A stretch of DNA of 64,000 nt from Bacteroidota bacterium (GCA_017303995.1 JAFLBE010000003.1:1-64000); one strand, 5' to 3'; positions 35,926-45,795 are shown, numbered from the stretch's first letter. Program-made: numbers and translations. The notes: a model not told the origin generated them from the letters alone.

Positions 35926-36384
35926 TTATTTTGTTAGATAACCCGGTTTTAAAAATGGAATCCGTTTTCCTTCTTTTGCATCCTGCATCAATTTTTCAAC
36001 GGTTTCTTTCTCGAGCATTTCCTTGATGTTGTTTCTGATGTGAGCCCAATCTTCATGGAAGGGACAAGGATCTTCACGGTGGCATTCAGGGAATCCGGCT
36101 ACACACTTGTTCACAAGGTCCAGACCATCGATTGCTTCCACAATCATGAGAGCGGTAATCTTGTTTGGAGTCTCATAAAGTGCAAAGCCACCATTCGGTC
36201 CTTTCTGACTATCCAGCAATCCTGACTTGGCAAGTTTCTGAAGAATTTTACCTAGAAAATGCTTGGGAATGTTAACTTTTTCAGCAACTTCTTTAAGCAG
36301 AACCATTTGATTTCGTGGTTGCATTGCAATGTACATTACTGCCTGAAGGGCATATTCACATGATCTTGAAAAAATGACTGACAT
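35926..36384 (-). CDS. Rrf2-family regulator with three-cysteine Fe-S site
   Basis: A 152-residue winged-helix transcription factor. The DNA-binding region (residues 1-85) has EYALQAVMYIA, then NIPKHFLGKILQKLAKSGLL and the wing KGPNGGFAL. Three cysteines C94, C101 and C107 (CVAGFPECHREDPC) match the [2Fe-2S] ligand triad of IscR/NsrR-type sensors, with spacing six and five. It likely senses iron-sulfur, nitric oxide or redox state; the target is unknown because no isc/suf or NO-detoxification gene is adjacent. AAGGTG precedes the ATG. The upstream gap is extremely AT-rich. Confidence 0.88.
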   Translation of the reverse strand: MSVIFSRSCEYALQAVMYIAMQPRNQMVLLKEVAEKVNIPKHFLGKILQKLAKSGLLDSQKGPNGGFALYETPNKITALMIVEAIDGLDLVNKCVAGFPECHREDPCPFHEDWAHIRNNIKEMLEKETVEKLMQDAKEGKRIPFLKPGYLTK

Positions 36385-36500
36385 AATTACACCTTTTAAA
36401 TATCCTTTTGTCTGAAACTAAGAAAAAGAATTCATAATTCCAATATCTTCAAAATAAATTGCGTATTTAAATAGTATATAATATATATTATGTAAAGTAT

Positions 36501-36523
36501 AATAACGCCATTCCGGCGTTATT
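36501..36523 (-). terminator. hairpin after CheY-like regulator
   Basis: A perfect nine-base stem AATAACGCC / GGCGTTATT with loop ATTCC begins at the stop codon of the regulator gene. The following sequence is T-rich but without a clean T tract, so termination is likely but less certain. Confidence 0.6.
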
Positions 36524-36884
36524 ATTTAATATGTTTCTTAAGTGCTGCCTTAAGTTCATCTTCGCTGAAAGGTTTGGTCAGGTAATCAGATGCCCCTTGT
36601 TTCATTCCCCAGAACCGGTCTGAATCCTGATCTTTTGAAGTCAACATGATTATCGGGGTTTTCTCGAATCCCGGTGTTTTTCTGATTTCACGAAGAAGTT
36701 CAAATCCGTTTCTGCCTGGCATGACAACGTCAAGAATCATTGCCTCAGGTTTTTCAGCTTTTGCAACAGTTTCACCTTCAAAACCATCACCGGCTTCACA
36801 GGTTGTATGTCCTAAACTGAGCAGATAATTGACAATAACTTTTCGGTTGGTAATGCTGTCATCCACAACAAGAATATGAGCCAT
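36522..36884 (-). CDS. single-domain response regulator (CheY/PilH-like)
   Basis: A 120-residue receiver domain without output domain. The acidic pair is in LVVDDS, the phospho-acceptor in LDVVMPGRNG (D~52), the conserved Thr in MLTSKD and Lys in LTKPFS. The GMKQGASDYLTKPF ending resembles PilH/PilG-type regulators of twitching motility as much as CheY; no kinase or motility gene is adjacent. AAGGAGAATCAA before the ATG is a strong ribosome-binding site. It diverges from rsgA. Confidence 0.93.
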   Translation of the reverse strand: MAHILVVDDSITNRKVIVNYLLSLGHTTCEAGDGFEGETVAKAEKPEAMILDVVMPGRNGFELLREIRKTPGFEKTPIIMLTSKDQDSDRFWGMKQGASDYLTKPFSEDELKAALKKHIK

Positions 36885-36997
36885 TTGATTCTCCTTATTT
36901 TTAGGTCAGGTCTCAGTTAATTTTTTATCTACCGTATTTTTCTTAATTTTAAATATATCAGATTCTGATAAATCAAACAACTCACGAATGGGAAAAT

Positions 36998-37897
36998 ATG
37001 ACAGGACGGGTTACAAAATCTGTAGGAAGTACCTATCTGATCAAATTGGATGATGGAAATGTTGTTTCTGCTTCATTACGAGGCAAACTCCGGCTTATTG
37101 AATCAAAAGCTACCAATCCGGTTGTGGTTGGTGATTTTGTGGATGTTGAAAAACAGGATGAGTGGGTCATTACCACAATTCTTCCCCGCCGGAATAAAAT
37201 GACCCGAAGTGCCATCGGAAATGAAAATAACGAACATGTTCTTGCAGCCAATGTTGATCAGGTTGTTATTGTTTCTTCACTGGTTAAGCCTGCTCCGAAA
37301 TTTAATTTTATTGACCGTTGTTTAGTTGCTGCGCAATCTTACCGGATTCCCGCTATTTTGGTTTTCACAAAGTCAGATTTAACCGAAAATTTCGAGGAAG
37401 TTTCAACAGGAATCAGAGAGTTGTACTCTGGCTGTACAGACGGTATTTATTTTGAAAACTTGTTACTTCCCTCTTCTGGTAGTTTGTTTAAGTCAGTTTT
37501 TCAAAATAAACTTTCTTCCCTGACTGGTTTAAGTGGTGTTGGTAAAACAACTCTTATCAGTTCTTTAAATGCAGATCTTGCTTTACGAATCGGGAAAACT
37601 TCTGAGAAATGGAATCAGGGGAAACACACCACCAGCAATGCAGAATTGTTTGAGGTCATGGAAAATTCATTCATCATTGATACTCCTGGCCTTCGAGAAT
37701 TCGGACTCATGAACATTGATGCCTATGAGTTGAGTCATTTCTTCAGGGAAATGGTTCCCTATCTTGAGGATTGTAAATTTTCGAAATGTACACATACCCA
37801 TGAACCCATTTGTGCTGTAAAATCAGCAATTGAGAACAAACTGATTCATCCGATGCGGTATGAGAGCTATCTGCAGATGCTAAAAGATTTAAAATAG
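36998..37897 (+). CDS. rsgA: ribosome small subunit-dependent GTPase A
   Basis: A 299-residue circularly permuted GTPase assisting late maturation of the 30S subunit. An N-terminal OB fold (1-70) precedes G motifs in permuted order: TKSD (G4, ~130), LSGVGKTTL (G1, ~183), DTPG (G3, ~227). The C-terminal zinc site is CKFSKCTHTHEPIC (~259-272). All expected elements are present. It converges directly on the AlbA_2 gene with no intervening base. Confidence 0.95.
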   Translation: MTGRVTKSVGSTYLIKLDDGNVVSASLRGKLRLIESKATNPVVVGDFVDVEKQDEWVITTILPRRNKMTRSAIGNENNEHVLAANVDQVVIVSSLVKPAPKFNFIDRCLVAAQSYRIPAILVFTKSDLTENFEEVSTGIRELYSGCTDGIYFENLLLPSSGSLFKSVFQNKLSSLTGLSGVGKTTLISSLNADLALRIGKTSEKWNQGKHTTSNAELFEVMENSFIIDTPGLREFGLMNIDAYELSHFFREMVPYLEDCKFSKCTHTHEPICAVKSAIENKLIHPMRYESYLQMLKDLK

Positions 37898-38524
37898 CTA
37901 AGCCAGGGTAAAATATTCAGTCGTTTCAATAAAAACAGATTTTACCATCCCAATTTGAATCAACCGGGTAAGCCTTTCAGATGATTCATTTACATTTAAA
38001 CCCGATAAAACTTTGAATTTCTCAAGAGTGATAGTTCCGTAGGCGGTTAAATAGTCAAACAACAATCTTTCAGCTTCCCCAAAATTAATCTTACCAGATT
38101 TACTGCTTTTCTCCTTCATCAAAGCAATCTGAACAGGTCCCGCAACGATTGACTTATCACCAACTCTAATATAAGGCTGATTCTCTGTTTTAATAAAATG
38201 GGGTTTCGTCAAACTTTCAGGAATTTCAATAACCAAAACATATTTGTTATCAATTTTAATAGAAAATAACGAATAATTTACCGGTGGCGTACAATCAGTT
38301 TCTGAAATTAAGTGAAGAAGTTCTGCAGGGTATTTTTCATCTTCGATTCCGTAGATGAAGCCATTGTCATCCACGCCTATAACTAAAAAACCACCCAGAG
38401 AATTTGCAAAAGCCACCAGACTTTTTGCAATTTTCTTTGGATGGTTAATTTTTCGTTTGAACTCCAGTGCGACACCTTCGCCCTGCTGGATCAGACTTTT
38501 TAAAGCGGCATCAGAAAACCGCAT
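37898..38524 (-). CDS. AlbA_2 (Schlafen-type) domain protein with C-terminal winged helix
   Basis: A 208-residue protein. Residues ~10-125 match the AlbA_2 domain: EGVALEFKRK, SLVAFANSLGGFLVIGVDDNG, YIRVGDKS. The last 60 residues (ERLLFDYLTAYGTITLEKFKVLSGL) look like a winged helix for nucleic-acid binding. Family members are usually described as putative transcriptional regulators or nucleases; some Schlafen-like proteins act in phage defence, but nothing nearby suggests that here. It lies six bases after the unknown secreted gene on the same strand. Confidence 0.82.
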   Translation of the reverse strand: MRFSDAALKSLIQQGEGVALEFKRKINHPKKIAKSLVAFANSLGGFLVIGVDDNGFIYGIEDEKYPAELLHLISETDCTPPVNYSLFSIKIDNKYVLVIEIPESLTKPHFIKTENQPYIRVGDKSIVAGPVQIALMKEKSSKSGKINFGEAERLLFDYLTAYGTITLEKFKVLSGLNVNESSERLTRLIQIGMVKSVFIETTEYFTLA

Positions 38525-38529
38525 GCTGC

Positions 38530-39921
38530 TTATTTTATATCTTTATATTTTAATGAGTTTAAGAAGAGATTGATTATACCGGTATCAGAATCATTTAGGC
38601 TTCCATTTGGGTATTCAACAAATGCAGAAACAACTTCCCCTTTTCTTTGAAGAAAAAGAGCTGCAATTTCTTTAGAACCGTAGTGATACTTGGCTACGTA
38701 AGTTTGATCAGCACCAAATGACTGGGCTCGTGATTTAGGAAACTTGGTATAATTATCAGAAAATTGATTTTTACCATATGAGGAAGCTTCATAAATTCCT
38801 GCCCAATAGTGCAATGAGTCAACAGAGGCAAGAGACTGATTGATTGTAATAATGATCTTTTTATCAGGACTAGAGTAGGAAATCACCGGGTATTTAAATT
38901 TTTCAAATTTTCGCCAGGCATCCGGTACTCTGAATGTGAAAAGCATGGAATCTTTGGCAATTGTTTTAAAAATGTTGCCGTTCTCACCGAGATTTTTATC
39001 AAGGTATGACTTCACGGGGTTAACACGTGGGTCAGTTGTCAAAGGAGTTTTAGCATCAAAATCCCAATCAGCAGCAGGGTCAATCAAACGTCTGCTTGCA
39101 ACAGTAGATGTCATTCCAGCTGAAGCTGTAAGATTCTTCAGGTCACGAGCAAGAACTTTAAGCGAATGATGCCGTTCAGATAAATAGGATGTTTCCTTTA
39201 GTTTCTGGTCAAGACCTGGTATGGAAACCGCAACCTGATTAAGTGTTGAGTCTGCATCAATTACAAGCTTTCGTGCGGATAGCAGATTTGCCTTAATATC
39301 CACCGATGGTCCAGAGTTTTGTCTCGTAGAATCAGGATTTTCGGTTTGATTGGTTTCACTTTCCTGAGCTGAAGGTGCTGAATTTGTTTTTTCAAGAAGG
39401 GAGAGTGCTTCAGTCAAATTTTTATCTGCAAAATCAAGTCCCTCGGCATATTTGATATGAGCCGCAGATGATTTCACTAAAAGTTGTTTTGACGACTCTT
39501 GTAGTGATTTAACTTTTCGCTTTGATATTTGTGTTTTTGGTATTTTCGGGTCAAGAAGTTCAACTCGGAGTCTCAGTTCATAAAGAAGCGAATCAGTTTC
39601 ACTGATTAGTTTTTGAATATTGACAGAAACTGTTGATTGAGGAACCGCTTTGGTTGTATCTCCCGGAATGGGTGCAACAACCTGGGGTTGTTCGGCAGGC
39701 GATTTTGAAATACTTTGGTTAATTTGTGCAAGTTTTGCTTCGGCAACAATAATACCTTTTTCAACCTGGGGGGTAAGTGTATCTGCGGGTGCAGAAAGTA
39801 CTGGCAAGGGTGGTGGTGCTGTGGTTGTGGCAGGAGCAGTTGGGTTCTCTTGTCCGAAAACAGGAATACTTGTAAGTATTGCCAAATAAATTAAAGTAAA
39901 AAGGCGGGGATTTCTTTTCAT
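38530..39921 (-). CDS. secreted protein of unknown function, coiled and Pro/Thr-rich
   Basis: I do not recognise this 463-residue exported protein. A signal peptide ends at ~residue 23 (TSIPVFGQ). Residues 25-50 are Pro/Thr/Ala-rich linker. Residues 50-260 are mostly helical with heptad-like leucines, interrupted by a Ser/Asn/Glu-rich stretch. The last ~165 residues form an alpha/beta domain (FTFRVPDAWRKFEKFKYP, IITINQSL, FVEYPNGSLND) that resembles PsbP/DUF1795-like folds in layout only. It is probably periplasmic or surface-attached. Cotranscription with the AlbA_2 gene downstream is likely from spacing, not from known function. Confidence 0.7.
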   Translation of the reverse strand: MKRNPRLFTLIYLAILTSIPVFGQENPTAPATTTAPPPLPVLSAPADTLTPQVEKGIIVAEAKLAQINQSISKSPAEQPQVVAPIPGDTTKAVPQSTVSVNIQKLISETDSLLYELRLRVELLDPKIPKTQISKRKVKSLQESSKQLLVKSSAAHIKYAEGLDFADKNLTEALSLLEKTNSAPSAQESETNQTENPDSTRQNSGPSVDIKANLLSARKLVIDADSTLNQVAVSIPGLDQKLKETSYLSERHHSLKVLARDLKNLTASAGMTSTVASRRLIDPAADWDFDAKTPLTTDPRVNPVKSYLDKNLGENGNIFKTIAKDSMLFTFRVPDAWRKFEKFKYPVISYSSPDKKIIITINQSLASVDSLHYWAGIYEASSYGKNQFSDNYTKFPKSRAQSFGADQTYVAKYHYGSKEIAALFLQRKGEVVSAFVEYPNGSLNDSDTGIINLFLNSLKYKDIK

Positions 39922-39994
39922 TTTTGAGTCCTCAATTCTAAACCGGACAAATTAATTAACTAAACTTTTAAATTACCCAAATAAGTTGAGGAAA

Positions 39995-41023
39995 TCAATT
40001 TCCCCAATCCTCATCTTTTACAGACCTGGTCATAAGCGTTTTGACGACTTCTTTTGGGTCGTGATCTTCGAATAGAATACTGTGGACAGCTTCGGTAATA
40101 GGCATATCAATTCCCAATTTTTTTGCAAGACCGAGTGTTGATTTGGTCGTATTCACACCTTCTGCAACCATGATCATGGAATCAAGTACCTGTTTTAAAG
40201 TCTTTCCTTTTCCAATTTCTTCACCAACGTGACGGTTTCTTGAATGTCTTGACATACAAGTCACAATTAAATCACCCACACCGGTAAGACCTGCAAATGT
40301 TTCCTTTTTGGCACCAAGCGCAACACCCAGACGGGTGATTTCAGTTATTCCGCGTGTCATTAAAGCTGCTTTAGCATTATCACCAAAGCCGATTCCATCT
40401 GAGATACCAGCGGCAATTGCCATCACGTTTTTTACTGATCCGCCAATTTCGACGCCAATGATATCTGTGTTAGAATAGACACGAAACATTGGGGTAACAA
40501 AAATTTCACGGATTTTTCGTGCTGTTTCAAGATCAGACGAGGCACTAACTACTGTTGTTGGCAGCCCACGGCTAACTTCCTCTGCATGTGAGGGGCCGTA
40601 TAAAGCCACAATTCTGTTAGGATTTATATCAGGAATTACATCAGCAATCACCTGTGACATGGTAAAAAAAGTACCGTTTTCAATTCCTTTCGCTACATTG
40701 ACGAGGATTGAATCGGGTTTGATAATCCCAACAAGATTTTTTACAACACTTCTGATGGTATGAGAAGGTGTTGCCAGAACAATAATTTCAGCATTCTCAA
40801 CAGCTGGTTTTAACTCGGATGTAATAAACAAAGCTTCAGGGAAAACGATATCGTCTCCGAGATATTTTAAATTCTTTCTAGTTTTTTGAAGAATCTCTGC
40901 AGCTTCAACACTGAATTCCCAAAGTGTAACCTGGTGACCCTTTTGTGAAAGCAGAATGGCAAGACTGTTTCCCCAGCTTCCGGCACCTAAAACAGCAATT
41001 TGAGATGACTGATTATTTTGCAT
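39995..41023 (-). CDS. gpsA: NAD(P)H-dependent glycerol-3-phosphate dehydrogenase
   Basis: A 342-residue cytosolic enzyme reducing dihydroxyacetone phosphate to glycerol-3-phosphate for phospholipid synthesis. The nucleotide motif IAVLGAGSWGNSLA is at residues 8-21, then NVAKGIE, LYGPSHAEE, the catalytic-lysine segment EIGGSVKNVMAIAAGISDG, and TGVGDLIVTCMSRHSRN. Its start overlaps plsY by 11 bases; product and next enzyme are encoded together. Confidence 0.97.
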   Translation of the reverse strand: MQNNQSSQIAVLGAGSWGNSLAILLSQKGHQVTLWEFSVEAAEILQKTRKNLKYLGDDIVFPEALFITSELKPAVENAEIIVLATPSHTIRSVVKNLVGIIKPDSILVNVAKGIENGTFFTMSQVIADVIPDINPNRIVALYGPSHAEEVSRGLPTTVVSASSDLETARKIREIFVTPMFRVYSNTDIIGVEIGGSVKNVMAIAAGISDGIGFGDNAKAALMTRGITEITRLGVALGAKKETFAGLTGVGDLIVTCMSRHSRNRHVGEEIGKGKTLKQVLDSMIMVAEGVNTTKSTLGLAKKLGIDMPITEAVHSILFEDHDPKEVVKTLMTRSVKDEDWGN

Positions 41024-41660
41024 TTCCGCCCTTTAAACTGGTGATTTTATTTTCTGTGCCATTCAGTAACCGTTGAATATTGGATCTATGTGTATAAATA
41101 ATCAATAAAGCAATTGCGGAGGTAATGTAAATAAGAACGGGTTCAAGTTCAGGGTTTGTTGTTAATTTTTGAATAATCAATATTGATGGAATGCCAATTG
41201 CAGCACAAACAGAACCCAGGCTCACATATCTGAAAATGAAAAAAAGTGTAAAGAATATCACCATACCACCAAGTGCAGCCAAGGGAATCAGACCAAATAA
41301 AAATCCAGCGGCGGTACCAACGCCTTTTCCGCCCTTAAATCCGGCAAAAATGGTCCAGATATGTCCGACAATGGCAAAAACGCCTGCTAAAATTTCGAGA
41401 TAAACCGGGTTATAAACTTCCCCCGGGAAAAAAAAGACCTGGGAAATATAAACGGTAGCCAGGTAACCTTTGAGCATGTCAACCAACATGACAAAAACAC
41501 CTAATTTCCAGCCAAGAACTCTGAAAACATTGGTGCCGCCTGCATTCCCGCTTCCATGTTGGCGAATATCAATTCCACGGGATAACTTACCAACAAGAAT
41601 GGCAGTTGGAAAAGAACCGGCCAGATAAGCTAACAGTGCGATAATTACCAGATTCAGCAT
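41013..41660 (-). CDS. plsY: acyl-phosphate:glycerol-3-phosphate acyltransferase PlsY
   Basis: A 215-residue polytopic inner-membrane enzyme with about five to seven helices that acylates glycerol-3-phosphate using acyl-phosphate. Family motifs: YLAGSFPTAILVGKLSRGIDIR, GSGNAGGTNVFR (motif 1), GHIWTIFAGFKGGKGVGTAAG (motif 2, here split), and RYVSLGSV. Since acyl-phosphate is the donor, the FakA-FakB fusion at 26358 or PlsX elsewhere could feed it. It heads the plsY-gpsA operon. Confidence 0.96.
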   Translation of the reverse strand: MLNLVIIALLAYLAGSFPTAILVGKLSRGIDIRQHGSGNAGGTNVFRVLGWKLGVFVMLVDMLKGYLATVYISQVFFFPGEVYNPVYLEILAGVFAIVGHIWTIFAGFKGGKGVGTAAGFLFGLIPLAALGGMVIFFTLFFIFRYVSLGSVCAAIGIPSILIIQKLTTNPELEPVLIYITSAIALLIIYTHRSNIQRLLNGTENKITSLKGGNAK

Positions 41661-41800
41661 AGGAAAAATCCCTGAATTGTATGGTTACAGGTATGATTAA
41701 TTACGAAAATAATATATAATTTACGATTTACCTCATTATTTGAGGATCGCAGGCTGTTATTGTGATAAAACCTGAACAGTACGGCGGATAGATAAAAAAA

Positions 41801-41824
41801 AACCGGCTGTTGCCGGCTTTTTTT
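41801..41824 (-). terminator. purM intrinsic terminator
   Basis: On the minus strand CCGGC-AACA-GCCGG forms a compact stem, extended by A-U pairs, with eight Ts after it. It begins one to five bases after the purM stop. Confidence 0.85.
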
Positions 41825-42829
41825 TTAAACAATTGTTCCAATTTCGAAGGGTAATTCCCCTTTCGATACCAGATGACCTTTTACTTCTTCAATATTTTGT
41901 GGAGATACAATAAGAACCAAACCAATTCCCAGGTTAAAGGTTCTTCTCATATCTTCTTCAGGCACATTTCCCAGTTCCTGAATCAGTTTATAAATTGCAG
42001 GGCGTGCCCACGATGTCCAGTCAACTTCCATTTTTAATCCATCAGGAACGACTCTCATTGTGTTTGAAATTAAACCACCACCTGTAATATGGCTGATACC
42101 ATTTACAAGTTTTTGCTCAATCAACGGAAAAACGGAGTGAAAATAGGACCGGTGAACGGCTAAAAGTGCTTCACCAAAGGTCATTCCAAGTTCGGATGAG
42201 AAATCAGAAAATTCATGGTTAAGAAGAATAACCCGGCGGGCCAGACTATAACCATTTGTGTGAAGTCCTGTTGAAGGAAGAGCTAATAGAATATTACCCT
42301 TTTTAACATTTTCACGGTTTAAAATCAGGGATTTTTCTGCAACGCCAACGATAGTTCCGGCTATATCATAATCTTCATCATTATAGACGCCAGGCATTTC
42401 TGCAGTTTCACCACCAATTAATGCACAACCGTTTTCTCCGGCAGCTTTTGCCATTCCGCCAATGACATGCTCAGCAATTTCCGGGTTCAACTTTCCAGTA
42501 GCAAAATAATCCAGGAAAAAAAGAGGTTTTGCTCCACAAACCAGGATATCATTGATGCAGTGATTAACCAGATCCTGACCGATTGTATCATGTTTATTGA
42601 CAGCTTGGGCAACTTTTAATTTGGTTCCCACACCATCAACGGAGGATACCAGAACAGGTTCTTTATACTCTGGAAAACGAGCATCAAACATGCCGCCAAA
42701 GCTTCCGAGGTCAGATAAAACCCTTGAATTGAACGTCTTTTTGACGTGAGGTTTGATCCGTTGAACAGTTTCTTCACCGGCATCAATATCCACACCAGCT
42801 GATTTGTAAGTAATTTGTTGTTTAGACAC
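41825..42829 (-). CDS. purM: phosphoribosylformylglycinamidine cyclo-ligase
   Basis: A 334-residue enzyme closing the imidazole ring of AIR in purine synthesis. Motifs: YKSAGVDIDAGEE at the N-terminus, SSVDGVGTKLKVAQ (~residue 62), HCINDILVCGAKPLFFLDYFA, GGETAEMPGVY, and LPSTGLHTNGYSLARR; the second half has HITGGGLISN. GTG start with AGGA five bases upstream. It overlaps the end of the MshEN-like gene by eight bases, so it is coupled to that gene rather than to other pur genes. Confidence 0.96.
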   Translation of the reverse strand: MSKQQITYKSAGVDIDAGEETVQRIKPHVKKTFNSRVLSDLGSFGGMFDARFPEYKEPVLVSSVDGVGTKLKVAQAVNKHDTIGQDLVNHCINDILVCGAKPLFFLDYFATGKLNPEIAEHVIGGMAKAAGENGCALIGGETAEMPGVYNDEDYDIAGTIVGVAEKSLILNRENVKKGNILLALPSTGLHTNGYSLARRVILLNHEFSDFSSELGMTFGEALLAVHRSYFHSVFPLIEQKLVNGISHITGGGLISNTMRVVPDGLKMEVDWTSWARPAIYKLIQELGNVPEEDMRRTFNLGIGLVLIVSPQNIEEVKGHLVSKGELPFEIGTIV

Positions 42830-43187
42830 CGTATTCCTGCTGTAATTTTACTATATAATTATGTTGTTCGAGGGTGAGATAACCGAGCTCCATCATGATT
42901 TCACCCAAATATCCTTTGATTTTCTTTTGAAAGGCTAGTGCCCGTTCAATATCAACGGCTGATGCATAGCCGTATTCTTCACATATCTGACCAAATCTTT
43001 TACCGCCGCCTTCAGGTGATTTCCCGAAAGTCAGGGCTTCATATTGTTGCTCAAGTGTGATAATTCCCATATCAATCATCACTTTTCCCAGTAACTTCTC
43101 ACTGGTTCTCTGGTATTCAAGTGCTTTCAATACCTGCTCTTCAGTTGCATACCCTTCATCTACGACCAATTCACCATACCGCTTCAT
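42822..43187 (-). CDS. small protein with two MshEN-like modules
   Basis: A 121-residue soluble protein of two similar halves. Each carries the pattern xxGE-(I/L)xxxxGYxTxEQ-xxxALxxQ: first KRYGELVVDEGYATEEQVLKA with a second turn LLGKVMIDMGIITLEQ, and then KRFGQICEEYGYASAVDIERA with YLGEIMMELGYLTLEQ. This resembles the MshEN / type II secretion ATPase N-terminal domain, some members of which bind c-di-GMP, but no ATPase domain follows. It lies 17 bases after leuS and overlaps purM. I infer a regulatory or adaptor role; ligand binding is untested. Confidence 0.65.
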   Translation of the reverse strand: MKRYGELVVDEGYATEEQVLKALEYQRTSEKLLGKVMIDMGIITLEQQYEALTFGKSPEGGGKRFGQICEEYGYASAVDIERALAFQKKIKGYLGEIMMELGYLTLEQHNYIVKLQQEYGV

Positions 43188-43204
43188 GGCATATTCCCTT
43201 ACTC

Positions 43205-45712
43205 TTATTTTGCTACAATATTAACAAGTTTATTCGGTACTGCAATAATTTTTACAATAGTAAGACCCTGCAAAAATTTCTGAACTTGCTCATTTGAGGT
43301 TGCTAAAGCTTTCACAGTTTCTTCTGAAGAATCTCTTGGGACTTCAATATTTCCCCTGAGTTTTCCATTTACCTGAATTACCAGAGTGATATTGTCAGAA
43401 ATGGTGGCTTCCGGATGGAAAGATGGCCAACCCCGATCAAATACTGAACCACTAAAGCCAAGTTGAGAAAGCAATTCTTCAGAAATATGTGGTGCAATTG
43501 GCGTGAAAACTTCAAGAAATCTTACGGTACAGTGTTTAATCACTTCCCTGTAAAGCTGATTGGATTCTAAAAGAGCACGGTCAGTTTTGTTCAGTTCATT
43601 CATGAGTTCCATAAAGGCAGCAACCGCTGTGTTGAACTTGAAATCACCCAGATCATCGGTTACTTTTTTAACAGTCTGATGAGTTTTCTGGTAAATTTTA
43701 AACGAAACCGGATCCAATTCTTTTATCTCAAACTGTGTTTTAAATTCAGCTTTTTCCAAAAGATCAAGGTTATCAGTGACAAATGCCCAAATTCGATTCA
43801 GAAACCGGTTTGCACCTGCTACACCTTCATTCGTCCATTCAAAATCACGTTCGGGAGGAGCTGCAAACAAAATCATGACCCGGCCTGTATCAGCTCCCCA
43901 TTCTTTTACAAACTCTCCAACGGGGACCACATTTCCTTTTGACTTCGACATTTTCTCCAGTTTTCCTGTTTTGGGGGAAAACATGGTTACCATGCCCTGA
44001 GTAAAAAGGTTATGGAATGGCTCGGTGAAATTGATGAGTCCGATGCGGTGAAGTGCTTTGGTGATAAACCGGGAATAAAGCAAATGAAGAACGGCATGTT
44101 CGGCACCACCAATATACTGATCAACCGGAAGCCACATGTTGGCGATATCAGAATCAAAAATGGCATTACTGTTTTTGTTATCTGAATACCTGAGGTAGTA
44201 CCAGGATGAACACATGAAGGTGTCCATGGTATCGGCATCCCGTTTGGCGGGTCCTCCACAGGTTGGACAGGTTGTGTTAATCCATGATTCATCTGTTTCG
44301 AGCGGAGTTTTGCCCTGAGGTTTTAACTGCACATTTTTTTCGGAAGGAAGTCTGACCGGAAGTGACGGATCTTTTACCACACCACACTTTGCACAATGAA
44401 TCATTGGGATAGGAGCACCCCAGTACCGCTGACGGGAAATTAACCAGTCACGAAGGCGATAATTGATGGTTTTCTTGCCAAACCCTTCTTTCTCAATCCT
44501 TTCGGCGATTGCAACAATAAATTCTTCTGAGGATTTTCCATCGTACCCCGGTGTATTAATCATGATACCTTCATCAGTGAAGGCATTTTCCATGGTTTCA
44601 GGAGTTAGGTTATTTTTCTGATCCTGAATAACAAGTATGATCGGCAGGTCATATTTTTTTGCAAAAGCAAAATCACGTTCATCATGGGCAGGTACGCCCA
44701 TTACGATCCCGGTTCCGTAAGTTGCCAGAACGTAATCACCAATCCAAAGCGGTACTTTTTTCCCGGTTAACGGATGGATAAGATCAAGTCCTGAATAAAT
44801 CCCGGTTTTTTCTCCGGTTGACGTCCGTTCAATTTCTGTTTTGGCTTTTGAAAGAACCTGATAAGCTTCAATTCCCTTTTTCTGTTCAGGTGTAACCAGT
44901 TTCTTGATTTCTTCAACCAGTGGTTGTTCCGGAGAAATAGAAACGAAAGTAACCCCATAAATGGTGTCGGGGCGGGTGGTGAAAACCGTTAGTTTTTGGT
45001 TCAGTTCCGGTTGTTGAAACTGGATTTCAACACCAAGCGATTTCCCTATCCAGTCAATCTGCTGTTTCTTAACACTTTCCGGCCAGTTACTTAACTGATC
45101 CATGTCAGCGAGCAAATCATCAGCAAATTCGGTGATCTTTAAAAACCATTGTTCAAGATTTTTCTTGGTTACAGGCGTTCCGTGACGGTAACAAACCCCA
45201 TTTTCAACCTGTTCATTTGCTAAAACGGTTTGACAGTCGTTACACCAGTTAACAAATGCTTTTTTGCGGTAGGCAAGTCCGTTATCAAAAAGAAGCTGGA
45301 AAATATGCTGAGTCCACCGATAATAATCTTCACGGCAAGTGACGACTTCCCTGTCCCAGTCATAGCTTAAGCCAAGCAGCGACATGGTTTTTTTGTAAGT
45401 TTCAATGTTGCCATAAGTCCAATCACCGGGAGACACATTCCGTTCAATGGCCGCATTTTCTGCTGGGAGACCGAATGCATCAAATCCCATCGGGTGAAGA
45501 ATGTCATAGCCGTGAAGTTTTTTATACCGGGCAACCACATCACCGATTACGTAGTTTTTCAGGTGTCCCACATGCAGATCACCTGACGGATACGGAAACA
45601 TTTCAAGAACATAAAATTTTTTCTTAGGAGCTTTGGGAGTTTTAAAAATCCCTTTTGTTTCCCAAACAGATTGCCATTTGGGTTCAACATCTTTAAACGA
45701 ATATCTTGCCAT
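43205..45712 (-). CDS. leuS: leucyl-tRNA synthetase
   Basis: An 835-residue class I synthetase. The HIGH-equivalent [15 protein letters not shown] is near residue 40, the editing domain CP1 contains [12 protein letters not shown] and [15 protein letters not shown], the zinc-binding inserts have paired cysteines (CAKCGVV and CPTCGGP), and the KMSKS loop is [10 protein letters not shown] near 610. The C-terminal domain ends with [13 protein letters not shown] start at ATG 45712; a TTG five codons upstream is possible but has no ribosome site. Downstream is the MshEN-like gene, in the same orientation. Confidence 0.96.
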   Translation of the reverse strand: MARYSFKDVEPKWQSVWETKGIFKTPKAPKKKFYVLEMFPYPSGDLHVGHLKNYVIGDVVARYKKLHGYDILHPMGFDAFGLPAENAAIERNVSPGDWTYGNIETYKKTMSLLGLSYDWDREVVTCREDYYRWTQHIFQLLFDNGLAYRKKAFVNWCNDCQTVLANEQVENGVCYRHGTPVTKKNLEQWFLKITEFADDLLADMDQLSNWPESVKKQQIDWIGKSLGVEIQFQQPELNQKLTVFTTRPDTIYGVTFVSISPEQPLVEEIKKLVTPEQKKGIEAYQVLSKAKTEIERTSTGEKTGIYSGLDLIHPLTGKKVPLWIGDYVLATYGTGIVMGVPAHDERDFAFAKKYDLPIILVIQDQKNNLTPETMENAFTDEGIMINTPGYDGKSSEEFIVAIAERIEKEGFGKKTINYRLRDWLISRQRYWGAPIPMIHCAKCGVVKDPSLPVRLPSEKNVQLKPQGKTPLETDESWINTTCPTCGGPAKRDADTMDTFMCSSWYYLRYSDNKNSNAIFDSDIANMWLPVDQYIGGAEHAVLHLLYSRFITKALHRIGLINFTEPFHNLFTQGMVTMFSPKTGKLEKMSKSKGNVVPVGEFVKEWGADTGRVMILFAAPPERDFEWTNEGVAGANRFLNRIWAFVTDNLDLLEKAEFKTQFEIKELDPVSFKIYQKTHQTVKKVTDDLGDFKFNTAVAAFMELMNELNKTDRALLESNQLYREVIKHCTVRFLEVFTPIAPHISEELLSQLGFSGSVFDRGWPSFHPEATISDNITLVIQVNGKLRGNIEVPRDSSEETVKALATSNEQVQKFLQGLTIVKIIAVPNKLVNIVAK

Positions 45713-45753
45713 TGTTTTTTTATTCAACTAAAACTAGTAAGGTAGAAGGACAA

Positions 45754-45783
45754 ATACTGGATCCCCGTCTGCACGGGGATGAC
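45754..45783. repeat. palindrome ATCCCCGT-ctgc-ACGGGGAT
   Basis: A perfect eight-base inverted repeat (45761-45768 with 45773-45780) within the string actggatccccgt...acggggatgac, of a type common as dispersed intergenic repeats in many bacteria. It lies between asnS and leuS and could form a hairpin in their message; there is no T tract for termination. Confidence 0.7.
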
Positions 45784-45795
45784 AACCAGAACATT

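Noticed and set aside
37898-38524. Phage-defence island around the Schlafen-type AlbA_2 gene
   Set aside because: Neighbours are housekeeping or unknown secreted genes; no nuclease, toxin or integrase seen.
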